In this document: in pieces, positions 17,122-28,800 of the stretch
Numbering within the stretch: the stretch's first letter is position 1
Layout: each line of letters opens with the position of its first letter
DNA from: Shewanella sp. ANA-3
Lineage (GTDB): Bacteria > Pseudomonadota > Gammaproteobacteria > Enterobacterales > Shewanellaceae
DNA: 64,000 bases
Reading direction: 5' to 3'
Assembly (NCBI RefSeq): GCF_000203935.1
Contig: NC_008577.1
Location: 2,418,001 to 2,482,000, forward strand
Program-made: the position numbers and the translations under genes
Notes under the pieces: model-generated
The model's input: only the letters and a program-made list of their open reading frames with translations
Database searches by the model: none
Told to the model about the DNA's origin: nothing

Positions 17122-18213
17122 ATGGGTTACGAAGTAGATTTTTTAGGTGTAGGCAGCGAGTCTAAAAGTGGCGATGCTATTGCCATCCGTTTTGGCAATT
17201 TGCATGGCCGCCGGGACGAACAAACAGTGGTGGTGATTGATGGTGGATTTAGTGATACCGGTTCTGAATTGGTAGAACACATCCGCATACACTTTGGGAC
17301 TGACATCGTTGATTTGGTTATTAGTTCTCATCCAGATCAAGACCACATTAATGGTCTTGAAGCGTTATTAAATGAGCTGGATGTCAAAGAGCTGTGGTTG
17401 CACCAACCATGGCTACACAACCAGAACTTAGCTGATGAATTTGCTGATGGCCGTTTAACTGACTCAAGTCTGGGTGAGCGTTTAAAGCAAAACTTAGAGC
17501 GTGCCTGGTCACTGGCAAAATTGGCGAACCGCAAAGGTATTTTGATAAAAGAGCCATTCACTGGGCTTACCGATAAATCAGGTTCGGTCAAAGTTTTGGG
17601 ACCCAGCCAGTCTTATTACGAATCATTAATCCCCGATTTTGATGGAATGCCAAAACGTGCTGAAGCAAGTACTGTCGCCAACGAGAGCTGGTTTGATAAA
17701 GCTGTACGTAATGTAAAAACATTTCTTGCAAACTGGGGAGAGGATCATATTTCAGATGATGGCCAAACTTCAGCAAAAAATAATTCGAGCGTAATTACCC
17801 AGTTTATCGTAGATGGAAGGCGTCTAGTCTTTACTGCGGATGCGGGGATTCAGGCATTAGAGCATGCCGCCGAACAAATTGAGTCATGTTACTCTGGCGC
17901 TGAGTTGAAGTTTATACAAATCCCACACCATGGAAGTAAACGTAATATCGGGCCAACAGTATTAAACCGTTTGATTGGTAGTCCTGTGGTGCACAGCTCT
18001 GCACGCGATATAACGGCAATTGCATCAACCGCTAAAGCGGGGGAGCCGAAGCATCCAAGGAAGGCTGTGTTAAATGCATTCACCCATCGCGGTGCCAGAG
18101 TATTGGTTACTCGTGGGCAAGGGATACTACATTATCATAATTCACCTGGGCGTTCAGGATGGTCTTCATTAAATGCTGAGCCATATCACTTCTCTTATGA
18201 AGAGGAAGTGTAA
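17122..18213 (+). CDS. ComEC-type metallo-beta-lactamase-fold hydrolase
   Basis: A 363-residue soluble protein. The metal-binding signature SSHPDQDHINGL (HxDxDH near 70-75) is followed by FTADAG near 237-242 and IPHHGSKRN near 266-274, the pattern of the MBL domain of ComEC/Rec2 proteins without the membrane channel. Such free-standing domains are found in several defence loci, where they are thought to be nucleases or phosphodiesterases. The gene is followed after 2 bp by a membrane protein, so the pair may together resemble a split ComEC-like unit. The substrate is unknown. Confidence 0.8.
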   Translation: MGYEVDFLGVGSESKSGDAIAIRFGNLHGRRDEQTVVVIDGGFSDTGSELVEHIRIHFGTDIVDLVISSHPDQDHINGLEALLNELDVKELWLHQPWLHNQNLADEFADGRLTDSSLGERLKQNLERAWSLAKLANRKGILIKEPFTGLTDKSGSVKVLGPSQSYYESLIPDFDGMPKRAEASTVANESWFDKAVRNVKTFLANWGEDHISDDGQTSAKNNSSVITQFIVDGRRLVFTADAGIQALEHAAEQIESCYSGAELKFIQIPHHGSKRNIGPTVLNRLIGSPVVHSSARDITAIASTAKAGEPKHPRKAVLNAFTHRGARVLVTRGQGILHYHNSPGRSGWSSLNAEPYHFSYEEEV

Positions 18214-18215
18214 TC

Positions 18216-18866
18216 ATGGCTTGGATTTCATTAAAAGCACAGAATTTACCGTCATTAACTTCAATCATTATTGCGCAGTTATCGGTTGCTTATGCTTTGT
18301 CAAACTCAGGCTTCGACTGGTCTTCCGTTGAGGTGTTTTCACCGGAAACGGTAGCGGTGACCTTGATCATGTTGGCGGCTGCGTTATTTAGCAGCCTGCT
18401 GCCTGCGTCAGTGAAGCATCAGTTGGTCTTTTTGCGACTAAATAACGCATTACCCGGCCATCGATTCCTGCAACTCGCTGAACACGACCAGCGCATCGAT
18501 TTATTCACTTTGCATCTGAAGGTATTACCTTTGATGCAATTAAATGCAACTGAAGAACAGCAAAACCGGGTGTGGTATCAACACATTTACCACCCCCACC
18601 AAAATACTCCCTTGGTAAAGGACGCCCATAAAGCGTTCTTGTTGTGGCGCGATAGTCTGGTGGTATCACTATTTACCGCATTGCTGCTAGCGATTGGAGT
18701 GCAAACCTTGCCGGCAGTAGCTGCAGTGTTCAGTCCATTATCGTTTTTAGTGTCGGTGTTCTTTGTACTGGCGACCGGATGTGCAGCGCACCATAGCGGC
18801 AAACGAATGGTCACAAATGCTGTTGTTTTGTGGCTGCTAAAGCCTAGTGCGTGTCAGCAGCAATAG
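18216..18866 (+). CDS. Membrane protein of unknown function, partner of the MBL protein
   Basis: A 216-residue protein with about four hydrophobic segments: a weak one near 13-30, then about 45-65 (VAVTLIMLAAALFSSLLP), about 148-167 (VVSLFTALLLAIGVQTL) and about 172-190 (FSPLSFLVSVFFVLATG). A soluble loop of about 80 residues lies between the two membrane pairs. It starts 2 bp after the MBL gene, which implies cotranslation. I do not recognise a family. The 2+2 arrangement around a cytoplasmic domain resembles membrane effectors of abortive defence systems, by analogy only. Confidence 0.6.
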   Translation: MAWISLKAQNLPSLTSIIIAQLSVAYALSNSGFDWSSVEVFSPETVAVTLIMLAAALFSSLLPASVKHQLVFLRLNNALPGHRFLQLAEHDQRIDLFTLHLKVLPLMQLNATEEQQNRVWYQHIYHPHQNTPLVKDAHKAFLLWRDSLVVSLFTALLLAIGVQTLPAVAAVFSPLSFLVSVFFVLATGCAAHHSGKRMVTNAVVLWLLKPSACQQQ

Positions 18867-18880
18867 AGGCAGAACGAGTT

Positions 18881-19297
18881 ATGGCATTTATCGTCACGCA
18901 ACGTTTTGCTGAACAATCGTCGGAGATTGCAACACTACTCGACGGAACAAAGTTGGTATTTTCTAAAGACAAGTTCGATTTTTGGTGCATTTACCACATT
19001 CGCAATGGTTTTGCGCATGCATTGCGTGATGAAGAGGTCTTTAGTTTGATGCAGAAGTATACCGGCAGCATTCAGCGATTTTGGTTATATAAGGACTTTA
19101 TGACTGTGTTCAAATTAGTGACAACTGACATAAATTATGTTTTAATCAACAACATAACTAACATGGCTATGCATTATGAAATGCCGCCAAAAATGTCAGC
19201 GAATTACTCGTGGCGGAGGAAGTGGCAGGAATTACAACTTGAGTGTGAGGTGAGGTTTTTTTATAGCCAAGATATTACATTAAAGTTAAGTGCTTAA
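18881..19297 (+). CDS. Small protein of unknown function before Druantia genes
   Basis: A 138-residue protein from the ATG at 18881; an upstream GTG at 18851 in the same frame would add ten residues and overlap the previous gene. It is rich in aromatic residues (DFWCIYHIRNGFAH, RFWLYKDF, NYSWRRKW) with no clear transmembrane segment. I recognise no motif. It is 14 bp after the membrane protein and 12 bp before the large DruH-like gene, so it belongs to the same transcription unit. Confidence 0.5.
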   Translation: MAFIVTQRFAEQSSEIATLLDGTKLVFSKDKFDFWCIYHIRNGFAHALRDEEVFSLMQKYTGSIQRFWLYKDFMTVFKLVTTDINYVLINNITNMAMHYEMPPKMSANYSWRRKWQELQLECEVRFFYSQDITLKLSA

Positions 19298-19309
19298 AAG
19301 GATTTAAAA

Positions 19310-22300
19310 ATGGCTGTGGTAGAACAACTTAAACTGTGGACAGCATCGGTTCTTCAGAGTAGGCAACACGTGCCTTTTGGTAGCCCTTTGTGGGCTTACA
19401 AAATCACAGACAGTGAGCTTGAAGATCTCCAAACAGTTTTACAACGTTTGTTTTCAACGACCAATACTAACTTACTTTTCAATAAGCATCTGAGCGTCTT
19501 ATCACGGCCACTTGTTCTTTATATCGCAACTTGGCTTCAGCGGAAAACTAAATCCCGTCCTACTTGGGAACCTGTTACGGATAGCATCTGCTTAGATTAC
19601 AACACCAGTAGCCGCGCCCTTATACTCGACTGTATTAGAGCAGGTCTAAAAGAATTCGGCATAAAAATACACCACACTCAGAATTATAGATACCTTGATA
19701 CTTTGTATTGCCATGGAGGTTTTCCTCGAGCGGATTTACTTGGCATCTCTCATTCACACCTAATGGGGTATTTTGAAGATGTACTTAATAATTATGCAAC
19801 GTTCCTCCACTCGCTCACAGTTGATGAAATCGCTGAGGGCAAATTGTCCAGCTTACCTGAAACCTTACAGCAGAAGTCTTTTTCTAAACTAGCTTCATCG
19901 CTAATTAGTTACCTTTTCGAACTTAGAGATAGTTTTCATCTTTATGAGACGTCTGATCCTCTCGCATTTTTGGACATGAAGAATCCAAATTGGCGAAATA
20001 ACTTACCTTTTTTAGTTATTGATGAAGAAGCTAGCAGGTTGATAAACACACTGCTAAAGAAAACTAGCAAAGTAGTTAGACGTTCACAGAACCCAGTCAG
20101 ACTAAAGCGTTATCTCCGACAAAACGCCGACGAATTCAATTTGTTTAGTGAGGTGCATGTAAACCATACAATTCATCCCGAAGACCTAAATAAGGTTCTT
20201 GGAGTAAATTCACTTCCAAACTTTTTTGAATTAATCACTATTACCGGAGACGGCCACAGATCCAGAGCGGCCAGTTTTAGTTATAAAACTGGTGCTGCGC
20301 CAAGATGGATAGTTTCAGAGATCGTGCGTCCCATAGTTGGTCTGTTGGCTGCAGGCGAGCTCAAGTATCAGCTATATTCTGATGGAGAACTGATTGGGAG
20401 CAATACTTATCGCCACGGCGAGTCGTTTGACGATCGTGCTCCTTGGATTTTTGACGCTGACGAACAAAAATTTAATTATTTAGGCCAGGGTAGTTTTCGT
20501 GACAGATTAGCATCAGTGCTTGTTGTGAGTGACTGCGAACCAGCGAAATGCAGTCCATCCTCTCAAGTTAGACTATTGGGTAAAGTCAGCTTCTGTGAAC
20601 GTAACGTCTACAAAATAACCGGCCATGTAAAAATACCATCAACCTTTGGCCATTTTCATATTCGAACCGATGCTAGCCAACTGAATCTAGACTGCGTAAA
20701 TGTCAAAGGGAAAAAGTTGGTAGATGTTATATCCGATAAACCGGTATACATCGGTAAACCAAATCTAGTAATTGATGAATCAAAGCCTGGTGCATTCTTA
20801 AATAAAGAAGAATATTTTTGGGTGAGCACCAATGGTACGAGAATTCCCTATTTTAGTAATACGGTTACTTCGGGAACAGGTGCTGTTGTTAGGGTCCTTG
20901 AAGGCGAAATTGTTTGGGTGCATGAATGCGTCTATCTTCACGATGAGTTTTTGGCAGAACTAATTCACAATGGAAAAGGGGAATTTGAAGTAAAATTCCG
21001 GGGTTTGGAAAATGCCCATGTTGGTTTAGTTCCTGGTCAAAGTGCAATTTTGACCGCTGAGCCCGAACTCATAGCGGGCTTTAAGTTTTGTGATATCAGA
21101 TTAACTGATCTTCTAGTTGACAGTGTTGAATTCAGTATCTCCTGGTCAGATGCCCCTGATAATACAATAAGACTCAGATTGCCCATTGCACTTAATGCGG
21201 TATCTTTGCTGACAAAGACGGGGGATGTTTATAGAGAATGTGACCTAGGATGTCTGACAGCTGACGATCTCATGGACTGTACTTTCAAGTTTCAACCAGA
21301 CACATTTGAAACTCGGGTTAAAGTTGATCTCCTCGCCGATGACAAAGTTGACATGTCAGTTTCTCAAGAAATGAATCTTTCCGCGTCTGGTACAAGTAAA
21401 ACTCTTCCTGCGAGAGCTGTTGCTAACTTAGTGCGTCGACTTTTCCGTAATGGTTCAACTCCGGAACATGTTGTCAGGTTATCGTTCTTTGCTAAAAACG
21501 AAATTCTGGAGAACCGCATACCTCTAGTGTATAGATTTAAATATATACCCAAAATTCGCGGCCAATTCGTTTACTTACCTAAAACTCTTCTATTGATAAA
21601 GCATCTTGACCAATTGAAGTTAAAGTTGACACCAATTTGGGATCTTAACCGGGACACTCCAGATTTAGAATTTCTGGTTGAGGATGGAGATTTTGTAAAA
21701 GCAAAGCTACCAGAGATTGATGAATATGGCGGATGGTTACTGTGGGGGCCCGGACAAACAAACTTTAAACCGACATTGATTGAGTTTGACGTTCCGGTTG
21801 TACGCAAGAAAATAGATAACTTAGGTGCGTTCGGACAGGCTCTAAAGTCAGCACTTCAGTGTTCTCAAGGCATCACTGATTTTAATGAACCTCTAAAACA
21901 AGACTCGATACAGTATGCGGTTAAGTATCTAAAGCAAGAGGGTAACAAGCGTACTATTAATTTCTCATTACTCGATCGTATTCTAGAAAAAATGGAAAAC
22001 GATATAGATCATGAAGGTTGGTCATATTTAAATGATCTGATAGACCTCGTAGAAGATATCGAGCCTGCAAATTTTCATGTACTCAAGCGACTGTTATCGC
22101 GCCCTTCTTGCTTAACCTTAATGCTTCTTAGAGACACCTCCAGATTCCACAAGGTGTGGGAGTTGGCTGATTATTTGCCGTTTCAGTGGATTCTCATACC
22201 AATATCAGCGTGGATCAAAGCTATTGATAAAGTTAAACGGAAAAATGCTTCATCACTGGAATTGATAAAAAAAACAGCTCCTAATATTTATGCCGAAGTT

Positions 22301-22852
22301 GAGCGTGGTCTATTTAGAGATCTCACTGCAAAAGGCCTATATTTTAATACATTGGTCGATATCGCTTTAGTCAATTTTACTCCAAGTAAAAAAATCTGGG
22401 CGGATACAAAAGACCCGAGGGGCAGTTCTTCTATTGGAAATAAATTCCTGATTGCCAAGAGCAAATTGTTTGAGCGTCATCAACACAAGTTGATGAGTAT
22501 TTCACAGTCAAAGAAAAGAGATCTTGAGTTAATCGAATGTTTGGATAGGTGTTGGCCTGTTTCTTCGTTGCCAAGCGATCTTCGTGGCTTTTTCAGGGCA
22601 ATGGGGGCCATTGAACAAAGTGAAGTGGTAAAGCGAGCTTACAAGCTTACGATTGAATTACCCGTAAAGGTGGCTTTTTATAACTTGGATGTATTCCTGC
22701 AACCTCTTCCTCCAAGGGAATTCCACGCGCTGAGTTTCTCTTTGAGTCAACTGCAACAGTTCGACAGAGAATGGTTGCAGGAGGCTATGTCATTAGCCAC
22801 AGGGGCGGCATATTCAGCTTTTTGTAACTCAGAATTCACAGTGGTCGGTTAA
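19310..22852 (+). CDS. druH: DruH-like large protein (Druantia type III)
   Basis: A 1180-residue protein with no recognisable catalytic motif. An alpha-helical N-terminal third is followed by a beta-rich middle (about 400-800, with many short strand-like segments) and a helical C-terminus. AAGGA stands upstream of the ATG. The assignment comes from size and from the next gene, a very large DEAD/DUF1998 helicase: Druantia type III consists of just DruH and DruE in this order. The sequence itself gives no independent proof, so the call depends on the helicase. Confidence 0.65.
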   Translation: MAVVEQLKLWTASVLQSRQHVPFGSPLWAYKITDSELEDLQTVLQRLFSTTNTNLLFNKHLSVLSRPLVLYIATWLQRKTKSRPTWEPVTDSICLDYNTSSRALILDCIRAGLKEFGIKIHHTQNYRYLDTLYCHGGFPRADLLGISHSHLMGYFEDVLNNYATFLHSLTVDEIAEGKLSSLPETLQQKSFSKLASSLISYLFELRDSFHLYETSDPLAFLDMKNPNWRNNLPFLVIDEEASRLINTLLKKTSKVVRRSQNPVRLKRYLRQNADEFNLFSEVHVNHTIHPEDLNKVLGVNSLPNFFELITITGDGHRSRAASFSYKTGAAPRWIVSEIVRPIVGLLAAGELKYQLYSDGELIGSNTYRHGESFDDRAPWIFDADEQKFNYLGQGSFRDRLASVLVVSDCEPAKCSPSSQVRLLGKVSFCERNVYKITGHVKIPSTFGHFHIRTDASQLNLDCVNVKGKKLVDVISDKPVYIGKPNLVIDESKPGAFLNKEEYFWVSTNGTRIPYFSNTVTSGTGAVVRVLEGEIVWVHECVYLHDEFLAELIHNGKGEFEVKFRGLENAHVGLVPGQSAILTAEPELIAGFKFCDIRLTDLLVDSVEFSISWSDAPDNTIRLRLPIALNAVSLLTKTGDVYRECDLGCLTADDLMDCTFKFQPDTFETRVKVDLLADDKVDMSVSQEMNLSASGTSKTLPARAVANLVRRLFRNGSTPEHVVRLSFFAKNEILENRIPLVYRFKYIPKIRGQFVYLPKTLLLIKHLDQLKLKLTPIWDLNRDTPDLEFLVEDGDFVKAKLPEIDEYGGWLLWGPGQTNFKPTLIEFDVPVVRKKIDNLGAFGQALKSALQCSQGITDFNEPLKQDSIQYAVKYLKQEGNKRTINFSLLDRILEKMENDIDHEGWSYLNDLIDLVEDIEPANFHVLKRLLSRPSCLTLMLLRDTSRFHKVWELADYLPFQWILIPISAWIKAIDKVKRKNASSLELIKKTAPNIYAEVERGLFRDLTAKGLYFNTLVDIALVNFTPSKKIWADTKDPRGSSSIGNKFLIAKSKLFERHQHKLMSISQSKKRDLELIECLDRCWPVSSLPSDLRGFFRAMGAIEQSEVVKRAYKLTIELPVKVAFYNLDVFLQPLPPREFHALSFSLSQLQQFDREWLQEAMSLATGAAYSAFCNSEFTVVG

Positions 22853-22873
22853 GCTCGGAGATAGGTTCATTTA

Positions 22874-25800
22874 ATGTCTAAAAAAAGCATTTCCCTAACC
22901 AATTTGTATACAGCAATTTCATCAGTGTCTGTCGATGCGGTTCTCAACCAATTAAATTTCAGGCATGACAGTTTGCGAGCTTATCTACGCTCAGTCCTCT
23001 CTAGTCAAATGCGCCACAATGATGGATTTTTAGCAGAGCCAGTAATTGAAGCAACATTTGGTTGGCATTCATCTGAGCGATCCTTGAACGATTTGACTAA
23101 GCAGGGAGAGTTATCAGCACGGTTGGTAAAGTGTATGGATGGTGCTTTTGCGCCAGATACGGAAAAACAAAAGTCTGAAGATTCAAAAATGGGAAAATCC
23201 CGTCTTGGATACGCGACAGACATAGATGAAGACTATACCTGGCCCGAAAATAGAGCTCCTTATACTCATCAGTTAGAGGCGTGGAATCTCCTCTCACAGG
23301 ACACTCCGCGTTCTACAGTTGTTACTTCAGGGACCGGTTCAGGAAAGACTGAATGCTTTTTGGTTCCATTACTTAATGATTTAGCCAAACAAGTTGAATC
23401 TCACGATGAAGTACTAGTTGGGGTTCAAGCAATAATGTTGTATCCCCTTAATGCATTAATTAATTCTCAGCAAGAGCGTTTAAGTGCATGGACTAGGGGA
23501 TTTGAGGGAAAGATAAGGTATGCACTTTACACTGGCGAAACTAAACATACTGCACCACCCAAAGCGACCAGAGTTTTTAAAACACACAAGCCTGAAAAAG
23601 TCGAGTATAGGGATGATATAAGAAATGCACCTCCCCCAATATTGGTAACTAACTCAACAATACTTGAGTACATGCTTGTTCGCCCAGTTGATCGTGAAAT
23701 CTTAACAAAGTCTCAAGGGAAGCTGCGCTGGATTATCTTAGATGAGGCTCATACCTTGGTTGGGACGCAGGCAGCAGAAATATCGCTGTTGTTACGTCGG
23801 ACGATGATAGCTTTTAATGTAAAACCTGAGCACGTAAGATTTATTGCAACTTCAGCAACCATCGGTGACTCAAAAGATTGGATTAGAACAGAGAAGTTAC
23901 TCAAAGAATTCCTCTCTGGGCTTGCCGGAGTGAGCCCTGAACAAGTATCTGTGGTGCGTGGTACTCGATACATTCCTAAAATTCCCGACGACACTGATAT
24001 TGAAGGCAAAATTTCAATTCCGGATTTAGAAAAATTAAATAGTGCAGATGCATACCAAAAGCTCTGCCAAATCCCTCTAATGCGCATTTTACGCCAAAGA
24101 CTAATTCAATCTCCTATGACAGTTAGCGAGATTGCAAAAACGGTATATACAGAACGGGAGCAATTAGAGGCCCTGCACGCACAAAATGCTATGAAGTTAA
24201 TTGATATTGCAACAAATGCATACCCTGACGGCAATCCAAGTCTTGAGCCTTTTTTTCCTGTTAGAGCTCACATATTTCATCGCGCCCAAAGAGGCTTATG
24301 GGCGTGTGTTAACCCCAATTGTTGTCATAAGACGGGGAGTGAGCTAGAGCAGGGATGGCCATTCGGAAGAGTGTTTGTTTCAGAGCGACAAAAGTGCTTG
24401 GATGGCTGCAGTTCACCAGTGTACGAATTAACGCATTGTGCAGTCTGTAAAGAACCTTCTCTTGCGGCCTCATTGGTCATTGACTCACATGGAAATCGAG
24501 TTTTGCTATCACGAGAGCATGATGATTTAGATGAGTATTCGGATGAGATTGAAGATAATCAAGAAATCGATGTAATTCTTGAGCATAAGACTCGCAACAA
24601 TGTGCAAATATTTAGCTCCCAATCGAGCGATTTAGAACGATATAAATCCTTCGGAAGCTCAGTCGAAGCTTATCTGGATCTGAGTACCAGAAGAGTCAAA
24701 ACTCGTTCTGAAAACACCCTTGCGGTTAGGTACACAACAGCGGATCGTGACTCATATCTCCGTTGCGCATGCTGTGACGCTACGGAAGCAGTAGCAAGTT
24801 CGACTTTTAAGAGAGCTCTTCTTGGTGCGCCTTTTTTAATGGGAAATCTTGTCCCCGAGTTATTGCGGCATATCCCAAGGAAAAATGATGATTCGTTGTT
24901 CGGTGCTCGTTTAATAACTTTTACGGATAGCCGACAAGGAACGGCAAGATTTTCTGCAAAGTTGCAACTAGATTCTGAGCGTAAGTGGTGTCGTTCAAAA
25001 ATCTATCGCGAAATTGCAATGCGAAGCTCTGATTCCGAACTGTATAACGACCCCCAAATTGCAACATTCAACAAGATTCTTGATAGTAATCCTGAAGCCG
25101 CTACTAAGGATTTTATTTTATCGCAGATAAAAATAAGGCTTGAAGAGTTAAAGAAAGTCTCATTCAAATTGAATTGGGTAGCTGCGGTTGAACTCTTGGC
25201 AAACACTGACGAAATAAGGTTGATGGCAGGGGACCTAGATGTCGAAGACTACATGCTCCCAGGCGAATATAGTAATCGAGACCAACGCTTAGAAAATACT
25301 AAACACCTTGCAGAATTGTTTTTACTCCGAGAGTTTGCGCGGCGGCCTAAAAATGCCAACAACTTAGAAACATTAGGCTTGGTGAAGATAGTTTACCCTG
25401 CCCTAGATTCCATAACTGAGGAAGATCTGCGAGTTGGCTGTCGGGAATGGGGCACTCTAGGTCTCAATCTCGATGATTGGAAGAGCTACCTAAAGATCAT
25501 TCTTGATTTTTATGTCAGAGAAAACACGCTAATTGACATTCACTCTTATCAAGTGAATTGGATGGGCGGTAAATTATTTGCACGCCTTCTGCAGGGGCCT
25601 GAGTTTGAAGGCAAATCCGAGGAAGAGAAAAAAGCTATTTGGGCTTTTCCATCGGTGAACAAGGGGAACCAACATAAGCTGGTTCGTATGCTCGAGTTAT
25701 TTAGCAAAAGGTCAGCTAAAGACAACCCAGAGCTTTTCAACGGAATCCTCAGATTTGCGTGGCGTACTCTAATTAATAAAGAAATACTGCAGCATTACAA

Positions 25801-28800
25801 GGATGGAAATAAAGAGTGGCGTGAAGGCTACCACCTAAAGCTGAGTAACTCAGCATCCTTTGAATTGATAACAAATGCATCCGTGTGTCCAATTACTAAC
25901 CGATGGTTAGATACGTCATTTCGGGGAATATCGCCATATTTAACCAGTAAGACTGAAATAGAAGATTGCTTGGTTAAGAATACGAACTGCAAGATTCCTC
26001 ATCCAGCCCCTGATTTGTTGCAAAGCAATAGCTCGCAATCGCTTCGCAACTGGATACGCCACAATGAGTTTATTCTTAACATGAAAAAGCAGGGGATCTG
26101 GAGAGATATCACTGATGCGGCACTTTTACCCCCAGTCATGCTTCGTTCTGCAGAACACTCAGCTCAACAATACACTGACAATTTGAAGCTTTTTGAAAAG
26201 GCATTTAAAAAAGATTTTTTGAATGTCCTTAATTGTTCAACAACGATGGAAATGGGTGTAGATATTGGTTCGCTAGTCATGGTAGCGATGAACAATGCTC
26301 CGCCATCGACGGCAAATTACCTGCAACGCGCTGGACGCGCTGGCCGACGAGGTGAGAGTACCTCTATCGTATTCACGTTCTGTAAATCTACGCCGCATGG
26401 TGAAAGAATTTTTGCAAACCCGAAGTGGCCATTTGAAACGCCCATTCCAGTTCCGAAGGTTGCACTTGAAAGTGTGACTATTGTTCATAGGCACATTAAC
26501 GCATTCCTCCTATCTCGCTATCTAAATACCAAGTTTAGCAAAGAGAATCTGCCAACTTTGAAGTCTGGAAAATTCTTCACTTCGGATACAGGTACTGCAA
26601 TTTATGAGCGTTTTATGAGCTGGTTATCCAGTGAAGCTGTTGATGATAAATACATTAGCCAGTGCTTGCGCATGATGATTGTAGGGAGTGGATTGGCGGG
26701 ACAAGCGGAAGCATCTCTTGTGCATAAAACATTGCAAACCATCGAAGAAGCGTCAAGCCATTGGCGGAGGCGTTGGGACTCACTTTGTGCAGAAATTCAG
26801 AAAGTAAGCGAAGACGACACCGGAGCCAAAAGGCGTTTGATTAAACAGAAAGAATCTATGGAGAAAGATTCGCTATTGAGTGAACTAACCTCAAGAGGAT
26901 TTCTTCCAGGCTATGGTTTCCCGGTAAACGTTGTTGAACTGGTTACTAACAATAAAATGGAAAAAGCAAAGGAGGCTCACAGCTACCCATCAAGGGGACT
27001 GGCCACAGCGATAAGGGAGTTCTCTCCAGGGAGTGATATCGTTTTAAACGGTGCCGTATATCGTTCGATGGGCCTTCAATTGTCTTGGAAAGTGCCACAA
27101 AGCCAGTATGACCTATCTAAGGTTCAGAAATTGCGGAATGCTGTGAGCTGCCAAGAATGCGGCTTTTGTCAATTGGACATTATAAGCAATCAAGAGCTAA
27201 AAAGTTGTCCAGACTGCGGTTCCAATAGGCTCAAGACGATGGAGTATATCGTACCCGATGGATTTAAAGTCGATTATAAGACGCCACTTCATAACGATTA
27301 CACTCAACCACTTTATGCGCCATATACAGAACCGTTAATTTCCATAACAGACACAACCTGGCAGGCGCTATGTCGGCACGAATTAGGACGCTTTAAGGTC
27401 TCCGACGCGGCAGAGCTTTTTTACTACAACAATGGCAATGGTGGTGGGTATGCTCTCTGTTGGAGTTGTGGCCGGATGGAGCCATTGGCAGTCAATAGTA
27501 GTGAAGGTCGTACTTTTTTAGATCTGAAAAGTCAGGTGAGATTACTTACTCGAGAAAAGCATCCTAGGTTGTCTGGTACGTCAATAGATGGAAATGCTGA
27601 CTGTATTAAGAGTGATTGGAGCATTAAAGTCAGTTCTTCAAGTTTACAAGATGGATTATTACAAATTCCTTTTGTTCTCGGGTTCAGCAGTGTAACAAGT
27701 ATGTTCGAGCTACAAATTAGGGATCCAAAAACTCACGAGTGGATATTTGATCGTAAGCTCTTGTTTAGTTTCGGTGCTGCCTTAAGACAAGTTTATTGTG
27801 CAAGGAAGGGGATTTCCACGTCTGAGCTTGGCATTTCAGTCCATCAAAGGAAAACAGCATCTTCCGAGAGTGAATCAGTTTGTAGCCTTTTTATTTTCGA
27901 TACTGCAGAACAAGGTGCAGGGTATGCATCGTCAATCCCTGAGGTATTGGCAGAGCTTTTTAAAGATGTCTATGAGTACGCGTCAGAATGTCCATCTGCT
28001 TGTGATGCATATTGTCACGCATGCCTTTTGGATTATGACACACAGCATCATGTCGAGTATTTGGACCGAAAATGGTTAGTTCAGTTTTTTGAAGAAACAA
28101 AGTTTCATTTGTTATTTGAGGTTGAACCTTCTCGAGCATGCTTTGGAGAACGCTCAATTCCTGAGCTCAGCAGTATTGACCAGCTACTATCAATCAAGGG
28201 TAGGTCGTCATTAGGAATAGATTTGTTTGTGTCTGCTTCTGATTGGGATCTAGCTGAAGTTTCAGTTTTATCTAAACTTCATGATTTGAAAGGGATACCA
28301 ATTCGTTTGCTGTTAGGTAATGCGGCGATTCAAACACTGACACCAAATTTAGCTTGGCAGCTTAGGTCTAAAATTCCATCTCAAGTGGAGATCTCATCTT
28401 ATGAATTACCCAAGGAGATTTCGGCCGGCTCGTTCCCGTTATTACGAATGAAATTTACCGATGGTGATTATTGGTATGCAACCGATGATCAGAGAAAAAT
28501 CTCTTGTAACGCTCAATGGGGCTCGTCGGAAGGAGCATCTTTAGTCGCGGCAAAACCAATGGCTGTTGATCTAAAAACCAGCCCTTTCAACTTGGAAGAC
28601 TTGGCATTGAAGTCTGAGCTAACAAGTAACATCGCGCTGATCGACGACATTACGACAAAGCTGAATGTCCCATTCAATCGATTTGGCAGTTCGATATTTG
28701 CGCTTTTCGAGGAGATAATACCGCGCTTCAAGAATGTGTTTGATCAAGGCATCGAGAATGTAACTTATACAGACAGATACCTGATAAGCCCAATAAGTTT

